A stretch of 64,000 nucleotides of DNA from Vagococcus acidifermentans (GCF_003987655.1 NZ_NGKC01000010.1:1-64000), one strand, 5' to 3'. Counted from the stretch's first letter, positions 44,447-54,130 are shown. Notes: generated from the sequence alone by a model not told the origin. Program-made: numbers and translations.

Positions 44447-45484
44447 TCAGATAGAAAGCTGACTGTAAAGATAAGCTGTTACCAAATTGCTTGTTGCTTT
44501 GACTGAATCGGTATGTGTTCTTTCAAATGCATGACTGGCATCAATACCGGCGCCAATCAATCCGTGTTTGACATCGGCACCGGCCCGCATCGCAGCGGAG
44601 GCGTCACTGCCGTAATAAGGATAGATATCAAGCTGGTATGGGATATGGTTTTGTTCGCACAGCTGGACGAAGTGGTTTCTAAGCCCTAAATGATACGGAC
44701 CGCTGGCATCTTTGACGCAAATCGACACCGAATGTTCATCTGTCTGCTGGTCATCTCCCATGGCTCCCATGTCAACTGCTAAATATTCCACGACCTCCTT
44801 CGGGATATTGGCGTTGCCGCCATAGCCGATTTCTTCATTATTTGAAAAATAAAAATATGTTGTGTACGGTAATTCAGTCTGGTCTTTGGCATATGTCATC
44901 AAGAAGCGCATGAGAATAGCTGCACTGACTTTGTCGTCCAGATGACGCGACTTGATGAATCCAGAATCTGTCAGGCATGTCCGCGGCTCAAAGCTGATGA
45001 AGTCACCGACTTGAATGCCGAGTTTTTCTGTTTCTTCTTTAGAAAAGGTTTTTTCATCCAGTCTGACTTCCATGTTTTCCTGATTTCGTTCTGCTGTGCC
45101 GGCATCCTTGTAGACATGGACACTTGTCTGGTGCATCAGAATAGTTCCGGTAATTGTCTTGCCGCTCTGGGTGTGAATCGTGCAGTACTCTCCTTCGATA
45201 GAATTAAATCGGAAACCGCCGACTAAATCTATTTTGAGTCTGCCGTCCGGTTTGATGGCGCGCACCATTGCCCCGAGTGTGTCGATATGAGCAGTGATGT
45301 ACCGTTGTTGCTGGTTGTTTTTTCCTTGAACGGCGACAGTCAATCCGCCCTTGTTGTCCCGGGCAGGCTGATAGCCGTACGTGCTCAACGTGTCATGAAT
45401 GAACGTGATGACTTCACGTGTTTGTCCCGTCGGCGATGGGATATTGGTCAATTCTGTAATCAACGTCATTGTTTTATCTGTCAT
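44447..45484 (-). CDS. M42-family metallo-aminopeptidase
   Basis: 345 aa. The two-metal site is visible in TAHIDTLG, HLDDKVSAA, NNEEIGYGG, VDMGAM and HAFERTH. It matches the glutamyl-aminopeptidase / endoglucanase-M (FrvX/PepA) family, large dodecameric cytoplasmic peptidases that finish peptide breakdown. RBS ATGAGGG. The gap of 370 bp before rplY has no gene. Confidence 0.94.
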   Translation of the reverse strand: MTDKTMTLITELTNIPSPTGQTREVITFIHDTLSTYGYQPARDNKGGLTVAVQGKNNQQQRYITAHIDTLGAMVRAIKPDGRLKIDLVGGFRFNSIEGEYCTIHTQSGKTITGTILMHQTSVHVYKDAGTAERNQENMEVRLDEKTFSKEETEKLGIQVGDFISFEPRTCLTDSGFIKSRHLDDKVSAAILMRFLMTYAKDQTELPYTTYFYFSNNEEIGYGGNANIPKEVVEYLAVDMGAMGDDQQTDEHSVSICVKDASGPYHLGLRNHFVQLCEQNHIPYQLDIYPYYGSDASAAMRAGADVKHGLIGAGIDASHAFERTHTDSVKATSNLVTAYLYSQLSI

Positions 45485-45610
45485 ATGTTTCCCTCATTTC
45501 GTTAGTCATATATATATTGTAACAGAAAGAGTTTAGGGAGTGAGAAAACAGTCAATATTATAGTGAAATTCTAAGGAACATGATAGACTGTAAAAAAAGG
45601 AGCGATTTTC

Positions 45611-46234
45611 ATGCATCAATTTTCATTTCACACACTAACTAAAAAACAACAATATAAATTTTTATCAGGCAGTGTCGTGCCTCGGCCGATTGCCTGGATC
45701 ACCACATTGAAGCCGGATGGTCAAACTGTTAATGTGGCGCCGTTTAGCTTTTTTAATTTGGTGAGTGATCAAGTCCCGCTTTTTTCAGTAACATTCACTA
45801 GAAAAGACGGCAAGCCTAAAGATACAGCTGTGCATTTGAAAGAGACAGGCGAGGCCGTCATTCACATTGTTTCAGAAAAGAATACTGCCGAAATGAATCA
45901 AACAGCAGCCAGCCTGCCAATGACTGAAAGCGAGCTGTCCCTAGTTGACTTGCAAATGGAACCCAGCAAGCATGTTTCGGTTCCAGGCATTAAAGAAGCT
46001 GCTATCCGGTTTGAAGGGAAAGTTTATCAGTATGTTCCTGTTTATAACCGCGAGCAAACAGCTGTTGTCAGCGACATGTTTTTGATTGAAGCGCTAGAAG
46101 TCTATCTTTCTGAGGAAGTCTATGATGCAGACAAACAATACGTGCTGGCTGAAAACTTATTGCCTGTGGGACGTCTGGCAGGAAATGAGTATGTAAAGTT
46201 CGGTGAAAAATTTGCGCTGGCCCGGCCGGATTAG
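45611..46234 (+). CDS. Flavin reductase family protein
   Basis: 207 aa. The FMN-binding split barrel has SGSVVPRPIAWITTLKPDGQTVNVAPFSFFNLVSDQVPLFSVTF and KDTAVHLKETGEAVIHIVS at residues 15-95. The family reduces flavin with NAD(P)H or acts as a flavin-dependent oxidoreductase. RBS AAAGGAGCG. It has its own terminator at 46277-46310. The physiological partner is unknown. Confidence 0.92.
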   Translation: MHQFSFHTLTKKQQYKFLSGSVVPRPIAWITTLKPDGQTVNVAPFSFFNLVSDQVPLFSVTFTRKDGKPKDTAVHLKETGEAVIHIVSEKNTAEMNQTAASLPMTESELSLVDLQMEPSKHVSVPGIKEAAIRFEGKVYQYVPVYNREQTAVVSDMFLIEALEVYLSEEVYDADKQYVLAENLLPVGRLAGNEYVKFGEKFALARPD

Positions 46235-46276
46235 TCGGGGAAATTGTAACGGGTTGAAAAATGGCTATACGATTTA

Positions 46277-46310
46277 TGGGATTGATAAAAAACTATCAGT
46301 CCCATTTTTT
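46277..46310 (+). terminator. Terminator after the flavin reductase gene
   Basis: Stem TGGGATTGATA/TATCAGTCCCA (46277-46287 with 46294-46304, one mismatch) then TTTTTT. Confidence 0.75.
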
Positions 46311-46471
46311 ATGTGTTAAAAAGTTCTATTATATCAGCAAAATATTGGCAGCAATTATATGGAACTATGGTACACTTTTATTACATTCAGTCTTAAGTCA
46401 AACGATTGTACTGGAAAGAACATTAGCCGGCGACAAAAGAGATGTTGCAGCACCAAAGGAGGAAAATGCGG

Positions 46472-47002
46472 ATGGCGATTAGACCAGCCCTTGCAAATGA
46501 TGTGCAGACAGTTAATACTATTTTGAAGCAAGCTGCTCACCGAATTAAGTTGACAGGCTCTCTTCAATGGGCACATGTCCTTGAAGACGGCGAACTGCCC
46601 ATGATTCACGAGAGGATCAATAATGGCACCGTTTATCTTTATATGAAGGAACAAGAGGCGGCAGGCGTTTTCTATCTTTATGAAGAGCCAACTGATTGGG
46701 ACGTCAGATTATGGGGGGATGCACGCATTGACGGCGTCTATTATTTGCATAAGGTGGCGCTGGCAGACAGCTATACGGGAAAAAATGAAGGTCAAAAGCT
46801 GCTGGAAGCTGTGAAAACATATCGCCCGTCGCAAATCACCGAGATACGCCTTGATTGCATGGCGGAAAAAGCAGTTTTGAATAATCTGTACAGCCGCTCG
46901 GGTTTTTCTTTTCATCAAATGGTCCGGCAGGTTCCAAATAATGTGTTGATGGCAGATTTTAATCTTTACACGTGGCGGAGGCCGGCGGAAGAATTATCTT
47001 AA
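46472..47002 (+). CDS. GNAT-family N-acetyltransferase
   Basis: 176 aa from the ATG at 46472, 9 bp after AAAGGAGG. MAIRPALANDVQTVNTILKQAAHR and, in the acetyl-CoA binding part, YYLHKVALADSYTGKNEGQKLLEAV followed by RLDCMAEKAVLNNLYSRSGF are the GNAT motifs D and A-B. The usual QxxGxG/A loop is weak (KNEGQK). The substrate is unknown. The short spacing to the ppdK promoter suggests it is a separate unit. Confidence 0.85.
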   Translation: MAIRPALANDVQTVNTILKQAAHRIKLTGSLQWAHVLEDGELPMIHERINNGTVYLYMKEQEAAGVFYLYEEPTDWDVRLWGDARIDGVYYLHKVALADSYTGKNEGQKLLEAVKTYRPSQITEIRLDCMAEKAVLNNLYSRSGFSFHQMVRQVPNNVLMADFNLYTWRRPAEELS

Positions 47003-47089
47003 CAGCTTCAATAACAGGTCATATTTCCTTTCTAACTGATAAATCACATGTTTTTTTGATTATGACATGTATTAACAGAAAAATAGAAT

Positions 47090-47124
47090 GTCTTATTGAT
47101 TTTAAATAAGACGTATTATATAAT
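47090..47124 (+). promoter_or_regulatory. ppdK promoter with overlapping inverted repeat
   Basis: -35 TTGATT (47096-47101), 17 bp, -10 TATAAT (47119-47124). The perfect inverted repeat GTCTTATT/AATAAGAC (47090-47097 with 47105-47112) covers the -35. It is a candidate operator for the CcpN-like regulator encoded in the same operon. Confidence 0.7.
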
Positions 47125-47160
47125 GAGTAATGTACATCAATTGCTCTTAGGAGGGGTTTT

Positions 47161-49788
47161 ATGGCTAAATTTGTGTATCGATTTGATGAAGGCAACGCGG
47201 GCATGAAAGGTTTGCTGGGCGGTAAAGGGGCTAACTTGGCTGAAATGACCAATTTAGGATTGCCGGTTCCCAAAGGATTTACAGTGACAACAGAAGCGTG
47301 CATGAAGTATCTTGAAACGCAGCAGCTGACGGACGAACTGATCCATGAAGTTAAACAAGCTCTGGCAAATCTTCAAAAGGAAACAGGCAAGGCGTTTTCG
47401 AGTGCGACGGACTTGCTGCTTTTGTCTGTTCGCAGCGGGTCGAAATTTTCGATGCCGGGGATGATGGATACTATTTTGAATCTCGGATTAAATGATGAAA
47501 ATGTGGAACGTCTGGCGCAGGAAACCAATGACGAACGATTTGCCTATGATTGTTACCGTCGTCTGCTGCAGATGTTTGGAAACGTTGTTTATGAAATAGA
47601 CAGCAGCCGGTTTGAAAACTATTTAGATTTTTTCAAAACTAAACACGGCTATGAGTCGGACGCTGATTTTACAGCGGAAGATTTAAAAGAAGTCGTAACT
47701 TGTTTTAAATCAATCTACATGGAATCTAAAAAGAAAGAATTTCCGCAAAATCCTGAGACACAATTATTTGATGCCATCGAAGCTGTATTCCGCTCTTGGA
47801 ACAATGGACGGGCGAAAGTTTACCGGTCGATTCATGATATTCCTGATGATCTTGGGACAGCTGTCAATGTGCAGCTGATGGTCTTCGGAAACAGTGGTTC
47901 AAACAGTGCCACTGGTGTTGCATTCACACGGAATCCGGCTACCGGCGAGAAAAAGATTTTTGGGGAGTACTTGCTGAATGCACAAGGCGAAGACGTGGTT
48001 GCAGGTATCCGTACGCCAAATCCGATGAGCGAATTAGCCACTGCGATGCCGGAAGCTTATACCGAGTTTGAAAAGGTAGCAGCCAGATTGGAAGCTCATT
48101 ACGAAGACATGCAGGACATTGAATTCACAATTGAAAAAGGCAAGTTGTATTTTTTGCAAACACGAAACGGCAAACGTACCGCGCAATCAGCATTTAAAAT
48201 TGCGGTGGATTTAGTCAAGGAAGGGATTACCACTAAAGAGAAGAGTTTGATGAAGATTGACCCGAATTCCGTCAATCAGCTGCTTCATCCGGTATTTTCC
48301 GATGAAGACCTCAAGTCTGCGACGCTGGTTTCAGCAGCCGGTCTGCCGGCCAGCCCGGGAGCTGCATCGGGCAAAATTTATTTTGATGCAGATGCGGCTA
48401 AAGAGCACGCCTTGCTTGGCGAGAAAGTTATTTTGGTCAGACAGGAAACTTCGCCGGAGGATATTCAGGGAATGGTCAGCAGTGAAGCAATCGTCACCAG
48501 CCGCGGCGGCATGACGTCGCACGCCGCTGTCGTCGCCAGAGGGATGGGGACATGCTGTGTGGCGGGCTGCGGTGATTTGGAAATCGACGAGTTTCATAAA
48601 ACAGTGACGTATCCCGGCGGCCAATTGTCAGAAGGTGATGTCATCTCTGTCGATGGCAGCCGCGGCGAGATTTATCTTGGGGACATCCCGACGACAGTGA
48701 CCGAAGAAGGCGAAAATTTCAGGACGATCATGAGCTGGGCTGACGAGTTTGCCAGGCTGTCTGTGCGGATGAATGCGGAGACTGTGAACGACATTAAAGC
48801 AGGGTTGGCTTTTGGTGCTGCCGGGATTGGTCTGGCACGGACGGAGCATATGTTTTTCGGTCCGGAACGTCTGTTGGAGATGCGCCGGTTCATCTTGGCA
48901 AACACTGTTGAAGAACGCAAGCACGCGCTGCAACAGCTGCTGCCGTTTCAGCAAGCGGATTTTGAACAAATATTCAAACTGGCCGGAGAGCGCCCAGTTG
49001 TGATTCGCCTGCTTGACCCGCCGCTGCATGAGTTTTTACCGACTAACCGCAAAGAACTGGAACATATTGCCAAAGAGCTGGATATGCCTGTTCAAGAGTT
49101 GGAGCGCCGTGTGATTGACTTGAAAGAAATCAATCCGATGCTGGGCCACCGCGGGTGCAGACTAGCGATGACATATCCGGAGTTGTATGAGATGCAGGCA
49201 GAAGCGATTATCCGAAGTGCTGTCCGTTTGAAGCAGGCGGGGCAGAATGTGCAGCCGGAAATCATGATTCCGCTGGTGGGTATGACAAGGGAGTTAACGG
49301 ATCTGACTGAACGGTTGAACAAAAAAATAGCCGCCGTTTTAGCGGAAACCGGCGATTCAATTTCCTACACGATCGGCACCATGATCGAGCTGCCGCGAGC
49401 CTGCTTTATTGCAGATGAGTTAGCTGAAGCAGCCGGCTTCTTCAGCTTTGGCACTAATGACTTGACGCAGATGACTTACGGCTTTTCGCGGGATGATTCG
49501 GCTAAATATATCAATCAATATTTGGAAGACGGTGTACTGGCACAAGACCCGTTTCAAACGCTGGATGAATCGGGTGTGGGTGAACTGATTCGGATTGCTG
49601 TGGAAAAAGCCAGAGCGGAAAAACCGTCATTGAAAATAGGTGTGTGCGGGGAACTGGGCGGCGATGCCGAGTCCATCGCATTTTTCCACGATGTCGGACT
49701 GAACTATGTGTCATGTTCACCATTCAGAATTCCAGTGGCGCGGATTGCAGCAGCCCAAAGTGCTATCAGGGGAGTTGAGCGGAATTAA
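47161..49788 (+). CDS. ppdK: Pyruvate, phosphate dikinase
   Basis: 875 aa. GGKGANLAEMTNLGLPVPKGFTVTTEAC at the N-terminus, FSMPGMMDTILNLGLND in the ATP-grasp part, the phospho-His in GGMTSHAAVVARGMG (about residue 455) and the PEP/pyruvate C-terminal domain with GLARTEHMFF and SFGTNDLTQMTYGFSRDD are all present. It makes PEP from pyruvate, ATP and phosphate, reversibly. The downstream genes encode its likely transcriptional and post-translational regulators. Confidence 0.98.
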   Translation: MAKFVYRFDEGNAGMKGLLGGKGANLAEMTNLGLPVPKGFTVTTEACMKYLETQQLTDELIHEVKQALANLQKETGKAFSSATDLLLLSVRSGSKFSMPGMMDTILNLGLNDENVERLAQETNDERFAYDCYRRLLQMFGNVVYEIDSSRFENYLDFFKTKHGYESDADFTAEDLKEVVTCFKSIYMESKKKEFPQNPETQLFDAIEAVFRSWNNGRAKVYRSIHDIPDDLGTAVNVQLMVFGNSGSNSATGVAFTRNPATGEKKIFGEYLLNAQGEDVVAGIRTPNPMSELATAMPEAYTEFEKVAARLEAHYEDMQDIEFTIEKGKLYFLQTRNGKRTAQSAFKIAVDLVKEGITTKEKSLMKIDPNSVNQLLHPVFSDEDLKSATLVSAAGLPASPGAASGKIYFDADAAKEHALLGEKVILVRQETSPEDIQGMVSSEAIVTSRGGMTSHAAVVARGMGTCCVAGCGDLEIDEFHKTVTYPGGQLSEGDVISVDGSRGEIYLGDIPTTVTEEGENFRTIMSWADEFARLSVRMNAETVNDIKAGLAFGAAGIGLARTEHMFFGPERLLEMRRFILANTVEERKHALQQLLPFQQADFEQIFKLAGERPVVIRLLDPPLHEFLPTNRKELEHIAKELDMPVQELERRVIDLKEINPMLGHRGCRLAMTYPELYEMQAEAIIRSAVRLKQAGQNVQPEIMIPLVGMTRELTDLTERLNKKIAAVLAETGDSISYTIGTMIELPRACFIADELAEAAGFFSFGTNDLTQMTYGFSRDDSAKYINQYLEDGVLAQDPFQTLDESGVGELIRIAVEKARAEKPSLKIGVCGELGGDAESIAFFHDVGLNYVSCSPFRIPVARIAAAQSAIRGVERN

Positions 49789-49814
49789 CAACTAAGATAT
49801 AAAGGGGAACAGTT

Positions 49815-50447
49815 ATGGAATTAAGTGAGCGTCAGAAAAAAATTATTGACATTGTGAAACAGAACGAGCCGATCAGCGGGGACAATATCGCGGCCCAGCT
49901 TGGGCTCACGAAGCCGACACTGCGCAGTGATTTGGCGGTTCTGACAATGACAGGCATTTTAGATGCGCGGCCAAAAGTAGGGTACATTTATTCAGGATTG
50001 AGCTTTGATCCTTTGCTGCACGAAGAGCTGTTTGATAAAAAGATTGGTGACATGATGTTGTCGCCGGTTATTGTCACTCCCAATACGACTGTTCAAAGTG
50101 CAGTCACAGATTTATTCATGTATGATGTTGGCTCGTTGTACGTGGTGAGCGAGGAAACAGGGGAGATTGTCGGACTGGTTTCCCGCAAAGATTTGTTACG
50201 GAGTATGATGAACACTAATGATAATCAGACCCCAGTAGCAGTCATCATGACGCGTATGCCGAACATTATTATGTGCGATCCGGAAACGACAGTGCTGGAA
50301 GCAGGGCGGCTGTTGACGTTGCATGAGGTTGACTCGCTTCCTGTCGTGGAGCACAAAGCATCCAAAAAAGTGATTGGCAAGATTTCTAAAACGCGTGTGA
50401 TGGAGCATTTTATTCAAATAGGTATTGAGGAGGAAAAGAATGCGTAG
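49815..50447 (+). CDS. ccpN: CcpN-like repressor (HTH and CBS domains)
   Basis: 210 aa. A winged helix (residues 1-65, SGDNIAAQLGLTKPTLRSDLAVLTMTG) precedes two CBS modules (MLSPVIVTPNTTVQSAVTDLFMYDVGSLYVVSE and MTRMPNIIMCDPETTVLEAGRLLTLHEVDSLPVVE), which sense adenine nucleotides. This matches CcpN/YqzB, the repressor of gluconeogenic genes in Bacillus. It lies 27 bp downstream of ppdK and overlaps the next gene by 8 bp, so autocontrol of the operon through the inverted repeat at 47090-47112 is likely. Confidence 0.93.
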   Translation: MELSERQKKIIDIVKQNEPISGDNIAAQLGLTKPTLRSDLAVLTMTGILDARPKVGYIYSGLSFDPLLHEELFDKKIGDMMLSPVIVTPNTTVQSAVTDLFMYDVGSLYVVSEETGEIVGLVSRKDLLRSMMNTNDNQTPVAVIMTRMPNIIMCDPETTVLEAGRLLTLHEVDSLPVVEHKASKKVIGKISKTRVMEHFIQIGIEEEKNA

Positions 50448-51261
50448 AGCAAATGAAAATGAGGCAAAGATATTTGTGGTGTCAGACTCAATCGGAGAGA
50501 CCGCTCAACGGGTGATAAATGCTGTGCTGGCGCAGTTTCCCACATTAACAGATATTGAAATCAAAAAATTTCCGTTCATCAACAGTGAAGAAGATCTGGT
50601 TCCGGTATTGGCTGATGCCTTGCAGGAAAAAGCGATTGTTGTGACGACTCTTGTGGATGAGGGATTAAATCAGCGTTGCGCAACTTTCGCCAGAAAGACA
50701 GGATTGCGTTACATTGATTACATGTCCGACTTGATTCGCATGGTGTCCGAGCAAACGAATGTCGAACCTGTTTATAAGAGCGGGTCACTGCACCAGCTGG
50801 ACCGGGAATATTTCGATCGTATCGAGGCTGTCGAGTTCGCCGTGCGGTATGATGACGGCAAAGATGCGAAAGGTTTTCTAAAGTCGGATATTGTGATTCT
50901 CGGGATTTCCCGGACATCGAAGACACCGTTAAGTATGTACTTGGCGAATAAGTCTTATAAAGTGTCCAACTTGCCGCTGATTCCCGAAGTACCGGTGCCC
51001 CAAGAAATATTTCAAATCGAACCGCGGCGTCTCATCGGACTGACGGCAGAACCTGAATACATCATGAATGTGCGTCAGGCGCGACTCAGTTCGCTGGGGC
51101 TGGGCGGGGAGTCTGCGTATGTCAACTTGGACAGAATCAAAAATGAATTGGCCTTTTCGCAAGAGCTGTATGAAAACTTGGGAGCGACTGTTGTCAATGT
51201 CAAAAACAAGTCGATTGAAGAAGTTGCCCAATGTATCGAGCAGCATTTGCAAGAAAAATAA
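50440..51261 (+). CDS. PPDK regulatory protein (DUF299 kinase/phosphorylase)
   Basis: 273 aa from the ATG at 50440 behind GAGGAGG. IFVVSDSIGETAQRVINAVLAQFP opens the domain and the nucleotide loop GISRTSKTPLSMYLANKSYKVSNLPLIPEVPVP (about residues 155-187) is the DUF299 signature. The family phosphorylates PPDK on Thr with ADP to inactivate it and removes the phosphate again with Pi. Gene order ppdK-ccpN-this gene fits a three-gene control unit. Confidence 0.95.
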   Translation: MRRANENEAKIFVVSDSIGETAQRVINAVLAQFPTLTDIEIKKFPFINSEEDLVPVLADALQEKAIVVTTLVDEGLNQRCATFARKTGLRYIDYMSDLIRMVSEQTNVEPVYKSGSLHQLDREYFDRIEAVEFAVRYDDGKDAKGFLKSDIVILGISRTSKTPLSMYLANKSYKVSNLPLIPEVPVPQEIFQIEPRRLIGLTAEPEYIMNVRQARLSSLGLGGESAYVNLDRIKNELAFSQELYENLGATVVNVKNKSIEEVAQCIEQHLQEK

Positions 51262-51272
51262 TCGGCAAGCCG

Positions 51273-51309
51273 AACCGCCAGAGCATGGGAATGTCTGGCG
51301 GTTTTTTTG
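51273..51309 (+). terminator. Terminator of the ppdK operon
   Basis: Stem AACCGCCAGA/TCTGGCGGTT (51273-51282 with 51294-51303) then TTTTTTG. Confidence 0.9.
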
Positions 51310-51428
51310 GATTCAATGTATAAGTTTTCTATAAACCATCAAATAAAATAGTCGAATTATTCATAAGTTCATAGTATGATGGATACTGGCATATAATCCA
51401 AATCGGAAAGGTTCGGGCTGGTTAGTTA

Positions 51429-52064
51429 ATGAGGAAGCGAAGAAAAAAATTTAAGGTGTTAAAAAAAATCTTGCTGGTGCTGGTTATCGCAGTGCTGGCA
51501 CTTACCGGTTATTCTGTGTATCGGACGAAACAACAGGTCGACTCTGTGAAGCGCTGGGAACAGATGGTGAAGGATGCCGCAGAAAAAAATGGCATTTCTG
51601 CTTATGAAGATGTTGTTCTGGCAATCATTCTGACAGAAACAAAAGGGGATCATCTGGATGTGATGCAAAGCAGTGAAAGCAAATACGGTGTGAGAAACCA
51701 GATTACGACTAGCGCTGAGAGTATTGAGTCCGGTGTGGCTTATCTTGCAAAAGTTATTCAAGAAGCTGAAAACCAAGGATGCGATGTCTGGACGGCAGTA
51801 CAAGCTTATAATTTTGGCATCAATTATATCCAATATATTGCAGAAAACGGTCAAACCAATACTGTCGAGCTGGCAGAATCGTATTCCCGCGATATTCTTT
51901 CGCCGATGCTTGGCAATACGACCAAGGAAACTTACTTTCACAGACATCCGCTGACTTTGATTCACAATGGCGGTCAACTGTATAAGAATGGCGGTAATTT
52001 TCTGTACGCTGATACAGTCAAGTTGAATATGAAGATAATGTCTTTTTTTTCGGCATTTCAATAA
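51429..52064 (+). CDS. CwlT-like lysozyme-family protein
   Basis: 211 aa. A basic N-terminus and one membrane helix (about 13-30) anchor it, with the catalytic domain outside. EKNGISAYEDVVLAIILTETKGDHLDVMQSSESKYG and GVAYLAKVIQEAENQGCDVWTAVQAYNFGINYIQYI match the bacteriophage-type lysozyme domain of CwlT; the Glu in LTETKG is the likely catalytic acid. It would cut peptidoglycan glycan strands. It stands alone with its own terminator at 52065-52098. Confidence 0.9.
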   Translation: MRKRRKKFKVLKKILLVLVIAVLALTGYSVYRTKQQVDSVKRWEQMVKDAAEKNGISAYEDVVLAIILTETKGDHLDVMQSSESKYGVRNQITTSAESIESGVAYLAKVIQEAENQGCDVWTAVQAYNFGINYIQYIAENGQTNTVELAESYSRDILSPMLGNTTKETYFHRHPLTLIHNGGQLYKNGGNFLYADTVKLNMKIMSFFSAFQ

Positions 52065-52100
52065 AAAAGCTTCCGTCCCTCAAAGGACAGAAGCTTTTTG
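52063..52100. terminator. Terminator between CwlT-like gene and DUF368 gene
   Basis: Stem AAAAGCTTC/GAAGCTTTT (52065-52073 with 52090-52098) with inner GTCC/GGAC, serving both converging genes. Confidence 0.9.
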
Positions 52101-52103
52101 TTA

Positions 52104-52952
52104 TTATTTGTATTTTTCTTCCAGACGGCTCATCCACCAGCCTAATGCAGCACCCAAAAAGCAGGAGATAATGCAGGCCAGATAACCAGTTAATGAAAAC
52201 CCGCTGTAATCGACTGGAATAATCATAACGGTTGAAGCGAACACGATACCCATGATGAAATGGTACAATTTTGCGTAGTATTTATTGAAAATGTAGTCCA
52301 TCACTTTAGACAAACCAAGCACACAAACGGCGCCGCCCAGAGCAATGGGAATCATGACGCTGAAGTCAAGAGTTTTGATTCCGTCTGACATGGCTTTATA
52401 CATACCCATATAAAGGAGGAAGTTTGACGGGCTAAGGCCAGGTACAATAACACCTAGACCGATGAGCGCACCGGCAATCATCCATGTGCCGAAATTTTGG
52501 GCAACGCTGCCGCTGAATAATTTCTGACCGTAAATAAGAAACAGCAGCCCGACAGTAAATGTGATAGCCATGACGATATAATCAGGCGTTTGTCTGCCTT
52601 TTTTGCCTGATTCGCGCCAAAGTGACGGTACAGTACCAATGATGCAGCCGACAAAGAACCACATGATGACTGTTTCATATTCTCCGATGGCGAAGCTGAC
52701 CACAAAGGACAGTAAAAAGATGCCGGTAATCCCCCCTAAGCCTACTGGCAGGAAGAAGAAAAAGTTTTCTTTGAAGTTTTTGGTAATATTCGCTAAAAAA
52801 GAAATAATCCGCTCATAAATGCCGAAAATTGCTGCCAGGGCACCTCCGCTGACACCTGGCAGGATAAAACCGGACCCGATGAACATGCCTTTGACAAACC
52901 GCAAGAACCATTCTTTGGTGTGAGCTTTTTCTAATGAATCAGATTTGTTCAT
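52104..52952 (-). CDS. DUF368 undecaprenyl-phosphate transporter (PopT-like)
   Basis: 282 aa from MNKSDSLEKAHTKEWF at 52952 behind TTAGGAGG. About eight to nine hydrophobic segments; GMFIGSGFILPGVSGGALAAIFGIYER and the later GALIGLGVIVPGLSPSNFLLYMGMY are the repeated DUF368 signatures. Recent work links DUF368 (PopT) to recycling undecaprenyl phosphate across the membrane for wall synthesis. It would support the wall genes of this window (ddl, class A PBP). Confidence 0.9.
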   Translation of the reverse strand: MNKSDSLEKAHTKEWFLRFVKGMFIGSGFILPGVSGGALAAIFGIYERIISFLANITKNFKENFFFFLPVGLGGITGIFLLSFVVSFAIGEYETVIMWFFVGCIIGTVPSLWRESGKKGRQTPDYIVMAITFTVGLLFLIYGQKLFSGSVAQNFGTWMIAGALIGLGVIVPGLSPSNFLLYMGMYKAMSDGIKTLDFSVMIPIALGGAVCVLGLSKVMDYIFNKYYAKLYHFIMGIVFASTVMIIPVDYSGFSLTGYLACIISCFLGAALGWWMSRLEEKYK

Positions 52953-53029
52953 AAAGAACCTCCTAAATAAAAATATAACTTCTCTATCATACCTTAGTTG
53001 CTGCGAAAAAAACAGTGGCAATCCCAGTC

Positions 53030-54004
53030 TTATACTTCTTTTAAATTTTTGTTTGCTGTCTGACCGTATACTAATGAGCGGACAAACTGGTAGTAGCGTT
53101 CTGTGTCGCTGAGATAGGCATCGGCATGGGCGGCGCTTTTGACGAGATAAAGTTCTTTTGGTGCCGAACAGGCCTGATACAATTGATGAACCATGGATGT
53201 CGGGACAAATGTGTCTGTGTCGCCATGGATGAAGAGCACCGGTATGCGGATGCGCTGCACTGCCGCACGCGTGTCGCCTTCGGAGAAGAAAAATCCCGCG
53301 AATAGTTTGTTAAAAAGACTGGCAATATGAAGAAGCGGAAAGGTCGGAAGTTTCATCACCTGCTTCATCACATAGCGGAGTTCTTCGGAGACGGACGAAA
53401 AGCCGCAGTCAGCAATCACGCCTTTGACTTGCTCCGGCAGCGACTGTTCGCCGGCAGTCATGAGGACAGCCGCTGCCCCCATGCTTATCCCTTGCAAGTA
53501 TATTTCCTGCTGAGGTCCGTATTGTTCAATCAGCCAGTCCAGCCACTGCAGGCAGTCGAGCCGGTCCATCCAGCCAAATCCGATATAGTTGCCTTCACTG
53601 TGGTGATGGGCACGGTTATCGACGACCAGTACATTCATCTGCAGTTTTTCGAGAAACATCGGGATGTGGTACATATATTCTTCAAAACCGCCGTCGCAGC
53701 GGTAGCCGTGTATTGCCAGCACTGTTTTATCTGTTGGTTCGTTTGCTTCGAAATAATAGCCAGCCAACCGTTTTTTTTGACTGTTTTTAATGTAGACAGT
53801 CTTGTAGCCCCATTTTTCCAGCCATTCGAGCTGTTCGTTTCTATGCGCATAAAAGTATTCTTTTTGGGGAGAAAGTGTTTCTGGCGATATGGATAGTTGA
53901 AATGATGTGTTGCGCAAGGAAATGATTTGAAAGACGCGATAGCCTGCTGCAGCAAGCGCGAGCATAATCAAGCCTGCGACAAGTAAAATGACACTGATAC
54001 TCAC
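53030..54004 (-). CDS. Membrane-anchored alpha/beta hydrolase
   Basis: 324 aa from GTG 54004 behind AGAAGGG (an upstream GTG at 54034 overlaps that site). One N-terminal helix (residues 1-23) is followed by an alpha/beta hydrolase: VLAIHGYRCDGGFEEYMYHIPMFLEKLQMNVLVVDNRAHHHS, nucleophile LQGISMGAAAVLM, acid in HGDTDTFVP and His in KSAAHADAYLSD. It resembles the BEM46/YqkD-like group. The active domain probably faces outside. The substrate is unknown. Confidence 0.87.
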   Translation of the reverse strand: MSISVILLVAGLIMLALAAAGYRVFQIISLRNTSFQLSISPETLSPQKEYFYAHRNEQLEWLEKWGYKTVYIKNSQKKRLAGYYFEANEPTDKTVLAIHGYRCDGGFEEYMYHIPMFLEKLQMNVLVVDNRAHHHSEGNYIGFGWMDRLDCLQWLDWLIEQYGPQQEIYLQGISMGAAAVLMTAGEQSLPEQVKGVIADCGFSSVSEELRYVMKQVMKLPTFPLLHIASLFNKLFAGFFFSEGDTRAAVQRIRIPVLFIHGDTDTFVPTSMVHQLYQACSAPKELYLVKSAAHADAYLSDTERYYQFVRSLVYGQTANKNLKEV

Positions 54005-54130
54005 AATGACCCTTCTTTCCTGTTGTGTTGTCACTGTTTAGTATATAAAAAGTATGACTGAAATACCAACAGAAATGTGATTGTTAAACATTCATTAATC
54101 TTTTGTTTAACGACAAGTGTCAAAAAAATT

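Noticed and set aside
51459-52061. Minus-strand open frame of 200 codons opposite the CwlT-like gene
   Set aside because: Shadow frame; the plus-strand gene has a membrane anchor, a known domain and proper signals.
53327-53896. Plus-strand open frame of 189 codons opposite the membrane hydrolase gene
   Set aside because: Shadow frame; the minus-strand hydrolase motifs are clear.
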